Part shown: in pieces, positions 1 through 7,514 of the stretch
Position numbering within the stretch: the first letter of the stretch is position 1
Layout: each line of letters starts with the position of its first letter
Origin: Flavobacteriales bacterium
Lineage (GTDB): Bacteria; Bacteroidota; Bacteroidia; DT-38
DNA length: 8,161 nucleotides
Direction: 5' to 3'
Assembly (NCBI GenBank): GCA_013214975.1
Contig: JABSPR010000237.1
Span: forward strand, 1-8,161
Position numbers and translations under genes: made by a program
Notes under the pieces: model-generated
Seen by the model: only the letters and a program-made list of their open reading frames with translations
Told to the model about the DNA's origin: nothing
Database searches by the model: none

Positions 1-766
1 CTTCTGTTTGAGCGCCCACTGTGCCATATACATTTGAACCAAACCCATTGGTGCCACCGCTAGCATCACCAACACACCAATTCATATCATCGTAAGCAAA
101 CCTAGTATTATAACCAGCACCCAAAACAGGATCAGTGCCATCCGTCATTACTAGCTGAAAAGTATTTGTTAATGCTGTTTTCTTATTGTAATGCCCTGTA
201 CCAACCCATTGAATAGTAATCTTATTACTATCCAACTTATAATAGATTTGGTTTGCTCCTAATCCAGTTCCACGTAGATCAACATCTCCCCAATATGGAG
301 CAATCATTGCAGGAACCGAAGAAGAAGGAAATCCAGATGCAGAGTAGGCACTGTAAAGATTCCCAAAAGTAACATTCCCATTTACGTTTATATAAACAGA
401 TGTATATTCTACACCATAAAATGTATAGGTAAATCCTAAATCAATAGGACCATAAGAACCATCATCTCCTGGATTGGCCTGAGCCCATCCAGAAACCCCA
501 TAAACACTATTGGTAATATTGCTATAAGTTCCATCCAAATCATTCCAACACGAACCAACTGATTTTGCCAATGAGCTAAACTGATTTGAATAACTAGGAA
601 CCTCAGGGTAAATCTCTTGAAGGTTTTGTTCATTATTAATTACTACAACTTTAGTTTCTTGAGCGCTTAATTCATAACTGAACAGCATTGAAATCAACAA
701 GTATACTATCAGTTTAAAAACAAACACTAATCTGTACTTTTTAGAGTATATATATTTTTTTACCAC
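1..766 (-). CDS. Secreted NIDO (nidogen N-terminal)-like domain protein, C-terminus cut by window edge
   Basis: Reading leftward from a GTG at 766, 255 codons are open and the gene continues past position 1. Residues 1-12 are basic and 13-31 hydrophobic, followed by a likely cleavage site near LSA-QE (33-37), so the product is probably exported by Sec. Residues about 106-255 look like a NIDO-type extracellular domain: YINVNGNVTFG (125-135), MIAPYWGDVD (154-163), NTFQLVMTDG (201-210) and DMNWCVGDASGGTNGFG (227-243). In Bacteroidota such domains usually sit at the N-terminus of large secreted or surface proteins with adhesin modules or a sorting domain; the rest is not visible here. No in-frame ATG precedes the signal sequence. 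An in-frame TAG lies at 827-829, and TTG codons at 791-793 and 803-805 are weaker alternatives. Domain assignment is by motif recall. The exact function is unknown; adhesion or matrix binding is inference. Confidence 0.8.
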   Translation of the reverse strand, partial: MVKKYIYSKKYRLVFVFKLIVYLLISMLFSYELSAQETKVVVINNEQNLQEIYPEVPSYSNQFSSLAKSVGSCWNDLDGTYSNITNSVYGVSGWAQANPGDDGSYGPIDLGFTYTFYGVEYTSVYINVNGNVTFGNLYSAYSASGFPSSSVPAMIAPYWGDVDLRGTGLGANQIYYKLDSNKITIQWVGTGHYNKKTALTNTFQLVMTDGTDPVLGAGYNTRFAYDDMNWCVGDASGGTNGFGSNVYGTVGAQTE

Positions 767-860
767 TATTTTCTTTTCACATCCACCTATCAAAAAACTT
801 TCCAACGTTCTATCTCTCTGATTGTACTATATAAAATCTATTTAATAGCGCGCCAAGCTG

Positions 861-886
861 TCTCTAATCAATACGTTTTCTCTAAT
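861..886. repeat. Two direct copies of TCTCTAAT, 18 bp apart
   Basis: TCTCTAAT occurs at 861-868 and again at 879-886, start-to-start distance 18 bp. The second copy is part of the short palindrome CTCTAATAGAG (880-890). It lies about 100 nt upstream of the leftward NIDO gene, so it could be a pair of regulator half-sites, but an 8-mer repeat in AT-rich DNA is easily due to chance. Confidence 0.2.
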
Positions 887-990
887 AGAGATAGATAAAA
901 TTATTTCAAGAAGCTTATTCCTTCATACATTTTTCGATGTCCTACTTACCGATTTTGTCTAATGGATAAATAAATACGAACAGACTAAGA

Positions 991-1161
991 ATGAAAGAAG
1001 TACAAAACAGATATGAGCTAGTAAGCCTTTATTTAAAACATATTTCATTAAGCGATATAGAGGCGAATGAAGGCGACTTTCTACTATTTCCTCTATATTA
1101 TATAGTTATTGTATCTTTTACCCTCCTCTATAATGAAATATGTCGATTTCTGAGAAACTGA
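991..1161 (+). CDS. Possible 56-aa small single-pass membrane protein (doubtful ORF)
   Basis: An ATG at 991 opens 56 codons ending in TGA at 1159-1161. The product has a polar, acidic N-terminal part (residues 1-29, with EANEGD at 24-29), one hydrophobic stretch at about 30-47 (FLLFPLYYIVIVSFTLLY) and a short basic end (CRFLRN). That arrangement suits a small single-pass protein with its C-terminus inside. There is no Shine-Dalgarno sequence, which is normal for this genome, and no clear promoter. I recognise no family. An ORF of this length arises by chance fairly often, so it is listed mainly because the rest of the region is empty. Confidence 0.22.
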   Translation: MKEVQNRYELVSLYLKHISLSDIEANEGDFLLFPLYYIVIVSFTLLYNEICRFLRN

Positions 1162-1430
1162 GTTGAAAAAAGCTTACCCCCTATAAATAAAGATTGAGAC
1201 AAACATTAACACTGCTTTTACAATTCTTTCCTAGAGAAATTATCTATACTCTAATCCATGAAATTAATTTTCGATTAGTATTTGATAAATTCAACAACTC
1301 AATTTAAACATCACTTCCAGAATCTAAATCCATCTCCTGTACAAATTCCTAACAAGAGACTATTTCTCTATTTAAGAAATTAAATCTGGTTTTTCTTGTT
1401 CTATTTTTGAAATTTAATTAAAGAACCCTC

Positions 1431-1444
1431 GGATAATCTTATCC
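1431..1444. repeat. Perfect inverted repeat GGATAA-TC-TTATCC
   Basis: Two 6-bp arms, GGATAA (1431-1436) and TTATCC (1439-1444), are exact reverse complements around a 2-nt centre. The site is 194 nt before the kinase start and about 22 nt downstream of the lone -7-like box at 1402-1409. It has the shape of a small operator for a dimeric regulator. No T-run follows, so it is not a terminator. Function is inferred from symmetry only. Confidence 0.3.
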
Positions 1445-1588
1445 TAATTAACCCGTAATACTCTATAGTACAAAGCCAATAAGCATCCATTCAACTAGTT
1501 TTTGGTAATCTAAAAATTGGTTTAACAACAGCCAGAAAATAATTGGCATACAATTAGAAACAACTACGATTCTAACGATAAATTTTTC

Positions 1589-1620
1589 TTGTATTAAATA
1601 ATTCAAAAAAAATATTTTCA
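1589..1620 (+). promoter_or_regulatory. Weak candidate promoter for the hybrid kinase gene
   Basis: TTG at 1589-1591 is followed after 21 nt by TATTTTCA at 1613-1620, which matches six of eight positions of the TAnnTTTG -7 element (the two n positions counted as matches). Transcription would begin near 1627, about 11 nt before the ATG at 1638. The spacing suits the Bacteroidota sigma factor, but the -7 match is imperfect, so this is a suggestion only. Confidence 0.2.
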
Positions 1621-1637
1621 TAATCCTAAGCTTAAAA

Positions 1638-3419
1638 ATGAAGATCTACATAATGACCTACAATTTAATTCACCATATGAAAGATCTTTGGCAGAAGATA
1701 ATCAACAACGGGATTACCAATAAATTCGCAGTAGAAAGAGCTAAAAGAATTAGGATTACAAACATACTACTCACTATTCTAATAGCTATTGTACCACCCT
1801 ACTTATGTATACTTTATTATATAGACTTACACCAATTTATGCCATTCCTCATTGCGGCTTGCATATCCCATTTCTTCGCTTACAATTTAATTTCAAAAGG
1901 AAGAACTAAAATAGCAAGGTATATATGCTTGGGATCGATGATTATTACCCAATCATATTTCTTCTTTTTAGTAGGACCGGGTATGGGAGTCGAATTCTTC
2001 TTCTTTGCTATAATAGGTGTCTCTTATTTAATTTCTCTACCAAGAGAGCGGATAGCCTGCTTTATTATTCTTCTATTATCTATAGTATTATTTGGCATAG
2101 GTGCTTTCCAAACAGATTATGTATTGCCGTTTGAAATCGAAGCAAACATTAAAGCTTTCATCACTCTCGTTAATTACTCTATATCACTGTCTGTCGTATT
2201 TCTTTTCTTGTTTTTTTATAACAACCAAATAGAGAATCAAATAGAAACTCTAGACCAAAAGGTGATTGAGAAGACTATTGAAATTCAGGAAACAGCCAAC
2301 AGAGTTGTTCTTTTAAAAGACGAGTTTCTATCAAACATGAGTCATGAGATTAGAACTCCAATGAATGCCATAGCGGGCATGACTGAGCTTTTATCAAAGA
2401 ATACAAACCTAAAAGGCATAGAGAGAGACCAGTTTGAAGTTATAAGAAAGTCATCTCAAGATTTACTAATAACCTTAAACAATATACTTGACTTGTCTAT
2501 GCTTAAAGATGGCCAGATAAAAGCAACAAAACACGTTACCAACCTAAAAGAAATAGCTCTAGAAATCACAGAACAATACCAAGATGAACAAAAAAAAATA
2601 AAATCAGAAATCGTTTATGACCCAAAGCTTCCAGCGTTAGTTGATTCAAATAAGAACCAAATAACTCAAATCCTTTCCCAATTTATTGATAACGCTTATA
2701 AATTCACAACTACAGGTAAAGTCTTAATAACGTTCTCAGAAGTAGAGAGAAAACACGATTTTGTCATTATAAAATGCATGGTAAGTGATACCGGTATAGG
2801 CATTAAAAAAGAAGAACAACAAAGACTTTTCAAAACGTTTGAACAACTCGATCAGTCTTCTACAAAAAAGGAAAAAGGTATTGGTCTCGGATTGATTATT
2901 TGCAAAAAACTAGTTGAGCTATTTGAAGGGGAAATTGGTGTTGAAAGTATAGTTGATAAAGGTAGTTCGTTTTGGTTTTCTTTTCCCGCGACCGCTATAA
3001 AAGGGAATCAAGAAATTAATCACATTGACAATTCCAGCCACGCAACAATAATGTGTAATTCCAATAAAAAAGTATTGATTGTAGACGATACCGAATGGAA
3101 TCAGATGGTTGCTCAAATGATGCTGGAAGAACTGGGATACCATACCCAAGTTGCTTCGAATGGAATTGAAGCAATAGAACTCTTTAAAAACGAAAAATTT
3201 GATGCGGTGCTGATGGATATACAAATGCCAGAAATGGACGGTATAGAAACCACCAGCATCATTAAACTAATTGATAAATCAATACCTGTAATCGGATTAA
3301 GTGCGTATGCAAGAATAGAAGATGCAGAAAAATACATTTCTCAGGGATTGGATGATTATATGCATAAACCTGTATCCTTAGAGACACTTAACAAAAAACT
3401 TGACTTATGGCTTAAGTAG
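1638..3419 (+). CDS. Membrane hybrid histidine kinase (6 TM - HisKA - HATPase_c - receiver)
   Basis: The 593-residue inner-membrane sensor kinase would autophosphorylate on His and pass the phosphate to its own receiver. A cytoplasmic start is followed by about six TM segments (roughly 40-62, 65-84, 93-113, 117-134, 138-157, 172-195) and a coiled coil (about 196-227). The HisKA domain has SNMSHEIRTPMN with His236. HATPase_c has the N box DNAYKF (Asn352), DTGIGI (384-389) and GIGLGL (414-419). A linker leads to the receiver (about 477-593), with the acidic pair Asp483-Asp484, phosphoacceptor Asp527 in LMDIQMPEMDG, Ser555 and Lys577. All catalytic residues are present, so it should be active. 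There is no HPt or DNA-binding domain, so a separate phosphotransfer partner is needed. The membrane part has no large extracellular loop and matches no sensor domain I can name. Met6 and Met14 are later possible starts. glpD begins 97 nt downstream; a role in sensing G3P or phosphate is inference only. Confidence 0.93.
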   Translation: MKIYIMTYNLIHHMKDLWQKIINNGITNKFAVERAKRIRITNILLTILIAIVPPYLCILYYIDLHQFMPFLIAACISHFFAYNLISKGRTKIARYICLGSMIITQSYFFFLVGPGMGVEFFFFAIIGVSYLISLPRERIACFIILLLSIVLFGIGAFQTDYVLPFEIEANIKAFITLVNYSISLSVVFLFLFFYNNQIENQIETLDQKVIEKTIEIQETANRVVLLKDEFLSNMSHEIRTPMNAIAGMTELLSKNTNLKGIERDQFEVIRKSSQDLLITLNNILDLSMLKDGQIKATKHVTNLKEIALEITEQYQDEQKKIKSEIVYDPKLPALVDSNKNQITQILSQFIDNAYKFTTTGKVLITFSEVERKHDFVIIKCMVSDTGIGIKKEEQQRLFKTFEQLDQSSTKKEKGIGLGLIICKKLVELFEGEIGVESIVDKGSSFWFSFPATAIKGNQEINHIDNSSHATIMCNSNKKVLIVDDTEWNQMVAQMMLEELGYHTQVASNGIEAIELFKNEKFDAVLMDIQMPEMDGIETTSIIKLIDKSIPVIGLSAYARIEDAEKYISQGLDDYMHKPVSLETLNKKLDLWLK

Positions 3420-3479
3420 ATTGAAATAAACACCCAATACTATTCTAGCCTAAATGCTCAAGTAAAACCAAATAGATTC

Positions 3480-3487
3480 TAAGTTTG
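3480..3487 (+). promoter_or_regulatory. Putative -7 promoter element (TAAGTTTG) of the glp operon
   Basis: TAAGTTTG is an exact match to the TAnnTTTG -7 consensus of Bacteroidota promoters. It lies in the 97-nt gap after the kinase gene. Transcription would begin near 3493, giving a leader of about 24 nt before the glpD ATG at 3517. No TTG is found 17-23 nt upstream (an ATG at 3454-3456 is the nearest resemblance), so the -33 part is weak and could be aided by an activator. It suggests that glpD-glpT-glpQ can be transcribed separately from the kinase. Confidence 0.42.
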
Positions 3488-3516
3488 AGACTTAATATAT
3501 TCCACTAAAATTTTTA

Positions 3517-5076
3517 ATGCAAAGAGCCCATCAGATAAAAGAAATTATCAATAAACCAGAATTTGACATTGTGATTATTGGCGGTGGAGCATCTGGTTTA
3601 GGCATTGCAGTGGATGCCGCCTCACGAGGATATAAAACACTCCTGCTCGAAGCAAATGATTTCGCAAAGGGCACATCTAGTAGAAGTACGAAATTAATTC
3701 ACGGCGGAGTTCGATATCTAAAACAGGGGGATATATCAATGGTAATGGAATCTTTAAAAGAACGTGGACTTATGCGCAAGAATGCACCGCATATTGTATC
3801 TAACCTAGAGTTTCTTATTCCAACATATGACTGGTGGAGTAATCAGTTTTACAATATTGGATTAAAAATATACGATGTAATGGCTGGACAACTCGGGTTA
3901 GGGCCATCTAAACATTTGTCTAAATCCCAAACATTAAAAGTTATTCCAAATTTAAATGAGAATGGCTTAACGGGTGGAATTGTATACTACGATGCTCAAT
4001 TTGATGATGCAAGAATGGCAATTACCTTGGCTCATACATGTACTGACAATGGGGGAACAGTAATAAATTACATGCGAGTTAATAACCTATTAAAAGATGT
4101 TCAAGAGAAAGTAATTGGAGTAATAGCACAGGATATGACTTCCGATAAAGTTTACAAGATAAAATCAAAATGTACTATTAATGCTACGGGAATATTTGCT
4201 CACCAAGTACAAAAAATGGATAATTATAAAATCGCTTCTTCTATTAAGTTTAGTCAAGGAGTACACTTAGTTCTTGATAAAAATTTCTTAAAAAGCAATA
4301 CAGCCATAATGATCCCGAACACATCCGATGGCAGAATCCTTTTTGCTGTTCCATGGTTAGGAACCATATTAATAGGCACAACAGATACCGAAGTAAATGA
4401 TGCTACACTTGAACCAAAAGCCTTAAAAAAAGAAGTGAATTATTTATTAAAATCAGTTAAACCATACTTAAACAAACCTCCGAAATTAGCTGACATAAAA
4501 TCTATTTACTCTGGAATAAGATGCTTAGTGACCGAAGAGCAAAACGACACTGAAACAAAAAAGATATCTAGAGAACATAAAATTCTTATGAGCGACTCTA
4601 ACCTTATTACTGTTCTTGGAGGAAAATGGACGACTTATAGAAAAATCGCCGAAGACACCATTAACATGGCCATTTCTAATAAAACATTAGAATACAAACC
4701 TTGTAAAACACAGGACTTAAAGCTGCATGGATATGAAACAATTAAAGATAAAAAGAATAATACTTTATCGACTTACGGGACAGATAGACTAGCAATTAAG
4801 AAACTTATAATTGAAAATAGTAAGCTCAGAGAAAAGCTCCATCCAGATTTACATTATATACTTGCTGAAGTTGTTTGGGCCGTACAAAACGAAATGGCAA
4901 TTACGGTAGAGGACGTCCTATCCAGGAGAACTAGAGCATTATTACTTAACGCTCAGGCAAGCTTAGAATGTGCAGAAAAAGTTGCAATATTAATGGCCCA
5001 ATACTTAGATAAAGACTCAGTATGGATCGCCAACCAAATAAAGAAATACAACGAATTAGCTAAAAACTATTTATAG
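3517..5076 (+). CDS. glpD: Aerobic FAD-dependent glycerol-3-phosphate dehydrogenase
   Basis: GlpD oxidises sn-glycerol 3-phosphate to dihydroxyacetone phosphate at the inner face of the cytoplasmic membrane and gives the electrons to quinone. The 519-residue product is close to the usual length (about 500). The FAD-binding Rossmann motif IGGGASGLGIAVDAASRG spans 21-38, followed by SSRSTKLIHGGVRYL (54-68), which carries the substrate-side Arg/Lys/His region. YSGIRCL (331-337) matches the catalytic-Arg segment, and GGKWTTYRKIA (368-378) fits the second family signature. A C-terminal helical domain contains EDVLSRRTRALL (465-476). One oddity is Cys336 where the family usually has Pro after the Arg (RPL). 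The start fits the family N-terminus and follows an A/T-rich, SD-free leader with a good -7 box. It is first in a three-gene operon with glpT 35 nt downstream. Confidence 0.95.
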   Translation: MQRAHQIKEIINKPEFDIVIIGGGASGLGIAVDAASRGYKTLLLEANDFAKGTSSRSTKLIHGGVRYLKQGDISMVMESLKERGLMRKNAPHIVSNLEFLIPTYDWWSNQFYNIGLKIYDVMAGQLGLGPSKHLSKSQTLKVIPNLNENGLTGGIVYYDAQFDDARMAITLAHTCTDNGGTVINYMRVNNLLKDVQEKVIGVIAQDMTSDKVYKIKSKCTINATGIFAHQVQKMDNYKIASSIKFSQGVHLVLDKNFLKSNTAIMIPNTSDGRILFAVPWLGTILIGTTDTEVNDATLEPKALKKEVNYLLKSVKPYLNKPPKLADIKSIYSGIRCLVTEEQNDTETKKISREHKILMSDSNLITVLGGKWTTYRKIAEDTINMAISNKTLEYKPCKTQDLKLHGYETIKDKKNNTLSTYGTDRLAIKKLIIENSKLREKLHPDLHYILAEVVWAVQNEMAITVEDVLSRRTRALLLNAQASLECAEKVAILMAQYLDKDSVWIANQIKKYNELAKNYL

Positions 5077-5111
5077 AAACTACAAATCGCAGAGAACGTA
5101 TTTAATAAACG

Positions 5112-6443
5112 ATGATAAATTTCCTTAAACCCGCAGAACATAAAGCAAGAATATCAAATAGCGATATTGAGATGTCTTATACTCAAAATCGGATCAAGGT
5201 CTTCATAGGAATATTTGTTGGATACGCAGGATATTATTTAGTTCGAAAAAATTTCTCCTTGGCAATTCCTGAGTTATTACAAGAAGGTTATACCAAAGGC
5301 CAACTTGGTATTGTATTGTCTGCTATTGCCATTTCATATGGCCTATCTAAGTTATTGATGGGCAGTATTTCGGACCGAAGCAACGCCAAGTACTTTTTAC
5401 CATTAGGGCTTCTACTTTCAGCTATAGTAACCATCGTAATTGGTGTATTCCCCTGGGCTACATCCAGTATAACAATTATGTTCGTATTGATGCTTCTTAA
5501 TGGATGGCTCCAAGGAATGGGCTGGCCAGCTTGTGGAAGAACCATGGTGCACTGGTTTTCTATTAAAGAAAGAGGGGCTAAAATTGCATTTTGGAATATA
5601 GCCCATAATATAGGTGGTGGACTAATCGGTCCGTTGGCAATAGCCGGCCTTTATCTCTTTGGCGATTGGCATAGTTTATTTTATTTCCCCGCGATTATTG
5701 TATTAGTGGTCGTAGTGGTTGTTTTTTTATTAATGAGAGATACTCCTCAATCAGAAGGCCTACCTCCTATTGAAGAATACAAACAAGAAGATTACGAAAA
5801 TTACTCAGGAAGTACAGAAACAGAATTGAATTCGAAAGACATTCTATTCAACAACGTGTTAAATAATAAAATGCTCTGGTACATCGCATTCGCAAACGCA
5901 TTTGTATACCTCATTAGGTTTGGTGTAATTGACTGGGCACCCACTTATCTATCTGAAGTAAAAGGGTTTACTGCAGAGGAATCTAGCTGGACCTATTTCG
6001 CCTATGAGTATGCCGGCATTCCTGGTACTATATTAAGCGGATACTTAAGTGATAAAGTTTTTAAAGGAAAAAGAGCACCGGTTAGTATTATCTATTTAGT
6101 TCTCGTATTAATTGCACTTTGCGTTTATTGGTTAGCACCCTCAAACTTTTACTATTTAGACACGATCGCATTAATCAGCATTGGCTTTTTAATTTATGGT
6201 CCAGTTATGCTTATAGGTTTGCATGCACTTGATTTGGCACCAAAAAAAGCCGCTGGAACTGCCGCTGGACTCACAGGCCTGTTTGGATATGTTGGTGGTG
6301 TTATGATTGCGAATATTGCTATTGGGTATTTGGTAGACAATTTTGGCTGGGATTCTGGTTTTATACTACTAATTGGTGCCGGAGTATTGGCCATTTTATT
6401 TTTACTACTCACACTCAATCATCAAACCCCTAAAAATGAATAA
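5112..6443 (+). CDS. glpT: Glycerol-3-phosphate:phosphate antiporter (MFS, OPA family)
   Basis: This is an inner-membrane major facilitator protein of the organophosphate:Pi antiporter family, importing G3P in exchange for phosphate. At 443 residues it is near the length of E. coli GlpT, with about 12 hydrophobic segments and a charged cytoplasmic loop at about 209-245. The family signature RGAKIAFWNIAHNIGG (154-169) is complete. Arg45 (in YYLVRKNF), Lys80, His165 and Arg269 (in YLIRFGVIDWAP) fall at the same numbers as the substrate-binding and transport residues I recall for E. coli GlpT. This favours GlpT over the hexose-phosphate carrier UhpT, as does its position between glpD and a phosphodiesterase gene. 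The stop overlaps the next gene's start by 8 nt, so translation of the two is probably coupled. Substrate is inferred, not proven. Confidence 0.92.
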   Translation: MINFLKPAEHKARISNSDIEMSYTQNRIKVFIGIFVGYAGYYLVRKNFSLAIPELLQEGYTKGQLGIVLSAIAISYGLSKLLMGSISDRSNAKYFLPLGLLLSAIVTIVIGVFPWATSSITIMFVLMLLNGWLQGMGWPACGRTMVHWFSIKERGAKIAFWNIAHNIGGGLIGPLAIAGLYLFGDWHSLFYFPAIIVLVVVVVVFLLMRDTPQSEGLPPIEEYKQEDYENYSGSTETELNSKDILFNNVLNNKMLWYIAFANAFVYLIRFGVIDWAPTYLSEVKGFTAEESSWTYFAYEYAGIPGTILSGYLSDKVFKGKRAPVSIIYLVLVLIALCVYWLAPSNFYYLDTIALISIGFLIYGPVMLIGLHALDLAPKKAAGTAAGLTGLFGYVGGVMIANIAIGYLVDNFGWDSGFILLIGAGVLAILFLLLTLNHQTPKNE

Positions 6444-7455
6444 TAGCAACTATATTATCTTGCTTCTTTTCGTTCTAATTGGATGTCGAGCAAACACAGA
6501 GAAAGAATCATTTGAAAACAATAATTCTAAACTCACTAAAAAACAAATAGAGGTTCAACAATCAGTAAGAGACAGTATTGTCATAGCGCACAGAGGCATG
6601 CCATTTCATTGTCCAGAATCTTCAACCCCAGCCTATATTTTAGCCAGGGAAATCGGAGCAGATTATCTAGAAGCAGACCTTCAAAGAACTAAAGACGGTG
6701 TATTAGTAGTCTTTCACGACTATAATTTACAAAGGACAACAAATATCAACTCTGTATTTCCAAGTAGAATAAACGAGCCAATTAGCTCTTTTTCATTTAG
6801 CGAACTTCAACAACTAGACGTTGGCTCTTGGTTCAACACATCTTATCCACAAAGAAGTAGGTTCACTTACAACGGACTTAAAATAATTACGCTTGAAGAC
6901 TTAATCGACATCGCAAAAGAAGGGACAAACAATCCTGGTTTATACTTGGAAACCAAAAAAGCCAATCAATATCCAGGTATCGAGAAAGATATTTTCGACG
7001 TACTTACAAAATGCAATTGGTTAGACACCTCAAAAACACAAGAAGGCAATTTGATATTACAAACATTTGAAAAATCAAGTCTACCGCTACTAAATAAATA
7101 CTTCCCAACAACTCCTAAACTATTCTTGCTTTGGAAAGAGGATATACCAATTTTAGATAGCGTGTCACTAAAGAACTGGGTAGACTTCGGCATTAATAAT
7201 GGAGCACAATTTATTGGTCCGAGTATTTATGGGGAATCAACGCATTACCCAGACTTAATGAAACCATGGATGGTAAAAATATACAAACGTGCAGGATTAA
7301 AAATTCATGCATATACCTTTGATACCAATTATGACATTAGAAACAATGAAGCTTCAACAAGTGGATGCTTCACTAACAGATCGGATCTACTACTTGATTA
7401 TTATGACAGAAAATATTCGAATACAGATAGTATTTTGAATAAATGGGGGTATTAA
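6436..7455 (+). CDS. glpQ: Lipoprotein glycerophosphodiester phosphodiesterase
   Basis: GlpQ-type enzymes cut glycerophosphodiesters (deacylated phospholipids) to G3P and an alcohol. The ATG at 6436 gives 339 residues and a clear lipoprotein signal: MNNSNYIILLLFVLIGC, with lipobox LIGC and Cys17. The upstream in-frame ATG at 6373 would bury this signal and lies inside glpT, so it is rejected. The TIM-barrel GDPD domain starts near residue 48 and keeps the key residues: HRG (His52, Arg53), PESST (Glu61), EAD (Glu79, Asp81), catalytic His94 in FHD, LETK (Glu172) and HAYTFD (291-296). The WFNTSYPQRS segment (132-141) resembles the insertion of GlpQ-type proteins. The start overlaps the end of glpT by 8 nt. 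The enzyme should be lipid-anchored, facing the periplasm or the cell surface, and would feed GlpT. The gene symbol is assigned by family and context. Confidence 0.92.
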   Translation: MNNSNYIILLLFVLIGCRANTEKESFENNNSKLTKKQIEVQQSVRDSIVIAHRGMPFHCPESSTPAYILAREIGADYLEADLQRTKDGVLVVFHDYNLQRTTNINSVFPSRINEPISSFSFSELQQLDVGSWFNTSYPQRSRFTYNGLKIITLEDLIDIAKEGTNNPGLYLETKKANQYPGIEKDIFDVLTKCNWLDTSKTQEGNLILQTFEKSSLPLLNKYFPTTPKLFLLWKEDIPILDSVSLKNWVDFGINNGAQFIGPSIYGESTHYPDLMKPWMVKIYKRAGLKIHAYTFDTNYDIRNNEASTSGCFTNRSDLLLDYYDRKYSNTDSILNKWGY

Positions 7456-7514
7456 ATAATATAATTTATCAAAATTGTGATTTGCGTATCTTCTTTTTTT
7501 GAATGCTTCTAGCT

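Larger units (their letters stand above)
767..1637. other. Long divergent intergenic region, mostly without recognisable genes
   Basis: This 871-nt AT-rich stretch separates the leftward NIDO gene from the rightward kinase gene and must hold the promoters of both. I see no tRNA, rRNA, transposase remnant or convincing riboswitch. It contains a 56-codon ORF (991-1161), a perfect dyad (1431-1444), a repeated 8-mer (861-868 and 879-886) and a TATTTTTG at 1402-1409 that fits the -7 consensus of Bacteroidota promoters but lacks a TTG at the proper distance. Stops are frequent in the other frames I read. The left part could be a long 5' leader for the secreted-protein gene. Confidence 0.6.

Noticed and set aside
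436..633. A 65-codon minus-strand open frame starting with ATG
   Set aside because: It overlaps the NIDO gene in another frame of the same strand; the NIDO frame is open across the whole region and has recognisable motifs.
2919..3337. Minus-strand open frames of 74 and 101 codons inside the kinase gene
   Set aside because: They are antisense to the well-supported HATPase and receiver domains and have no domain pattern of their own.
5288..5606. Minus-strand open frames inside glpT
   Set aside because: They are antisense shadows of a transporter whose family signature and key residues are intact.
6373..6435. Upstream ATG adding 21 residues to the phosphodiesterase
   Set aside because: It lies within glpT and would place a polar and aromatic extension before a perfect lipoprotein signal that begins at 6436.
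7456..7514. Expected terminator between converging glpQ and receiver-like genes
   Set aside because: There is only a 4-bp AAAT/ATTT stem and a T-run at 7494-7500; no stable GC stem can be seen, so I do not call a terminator.
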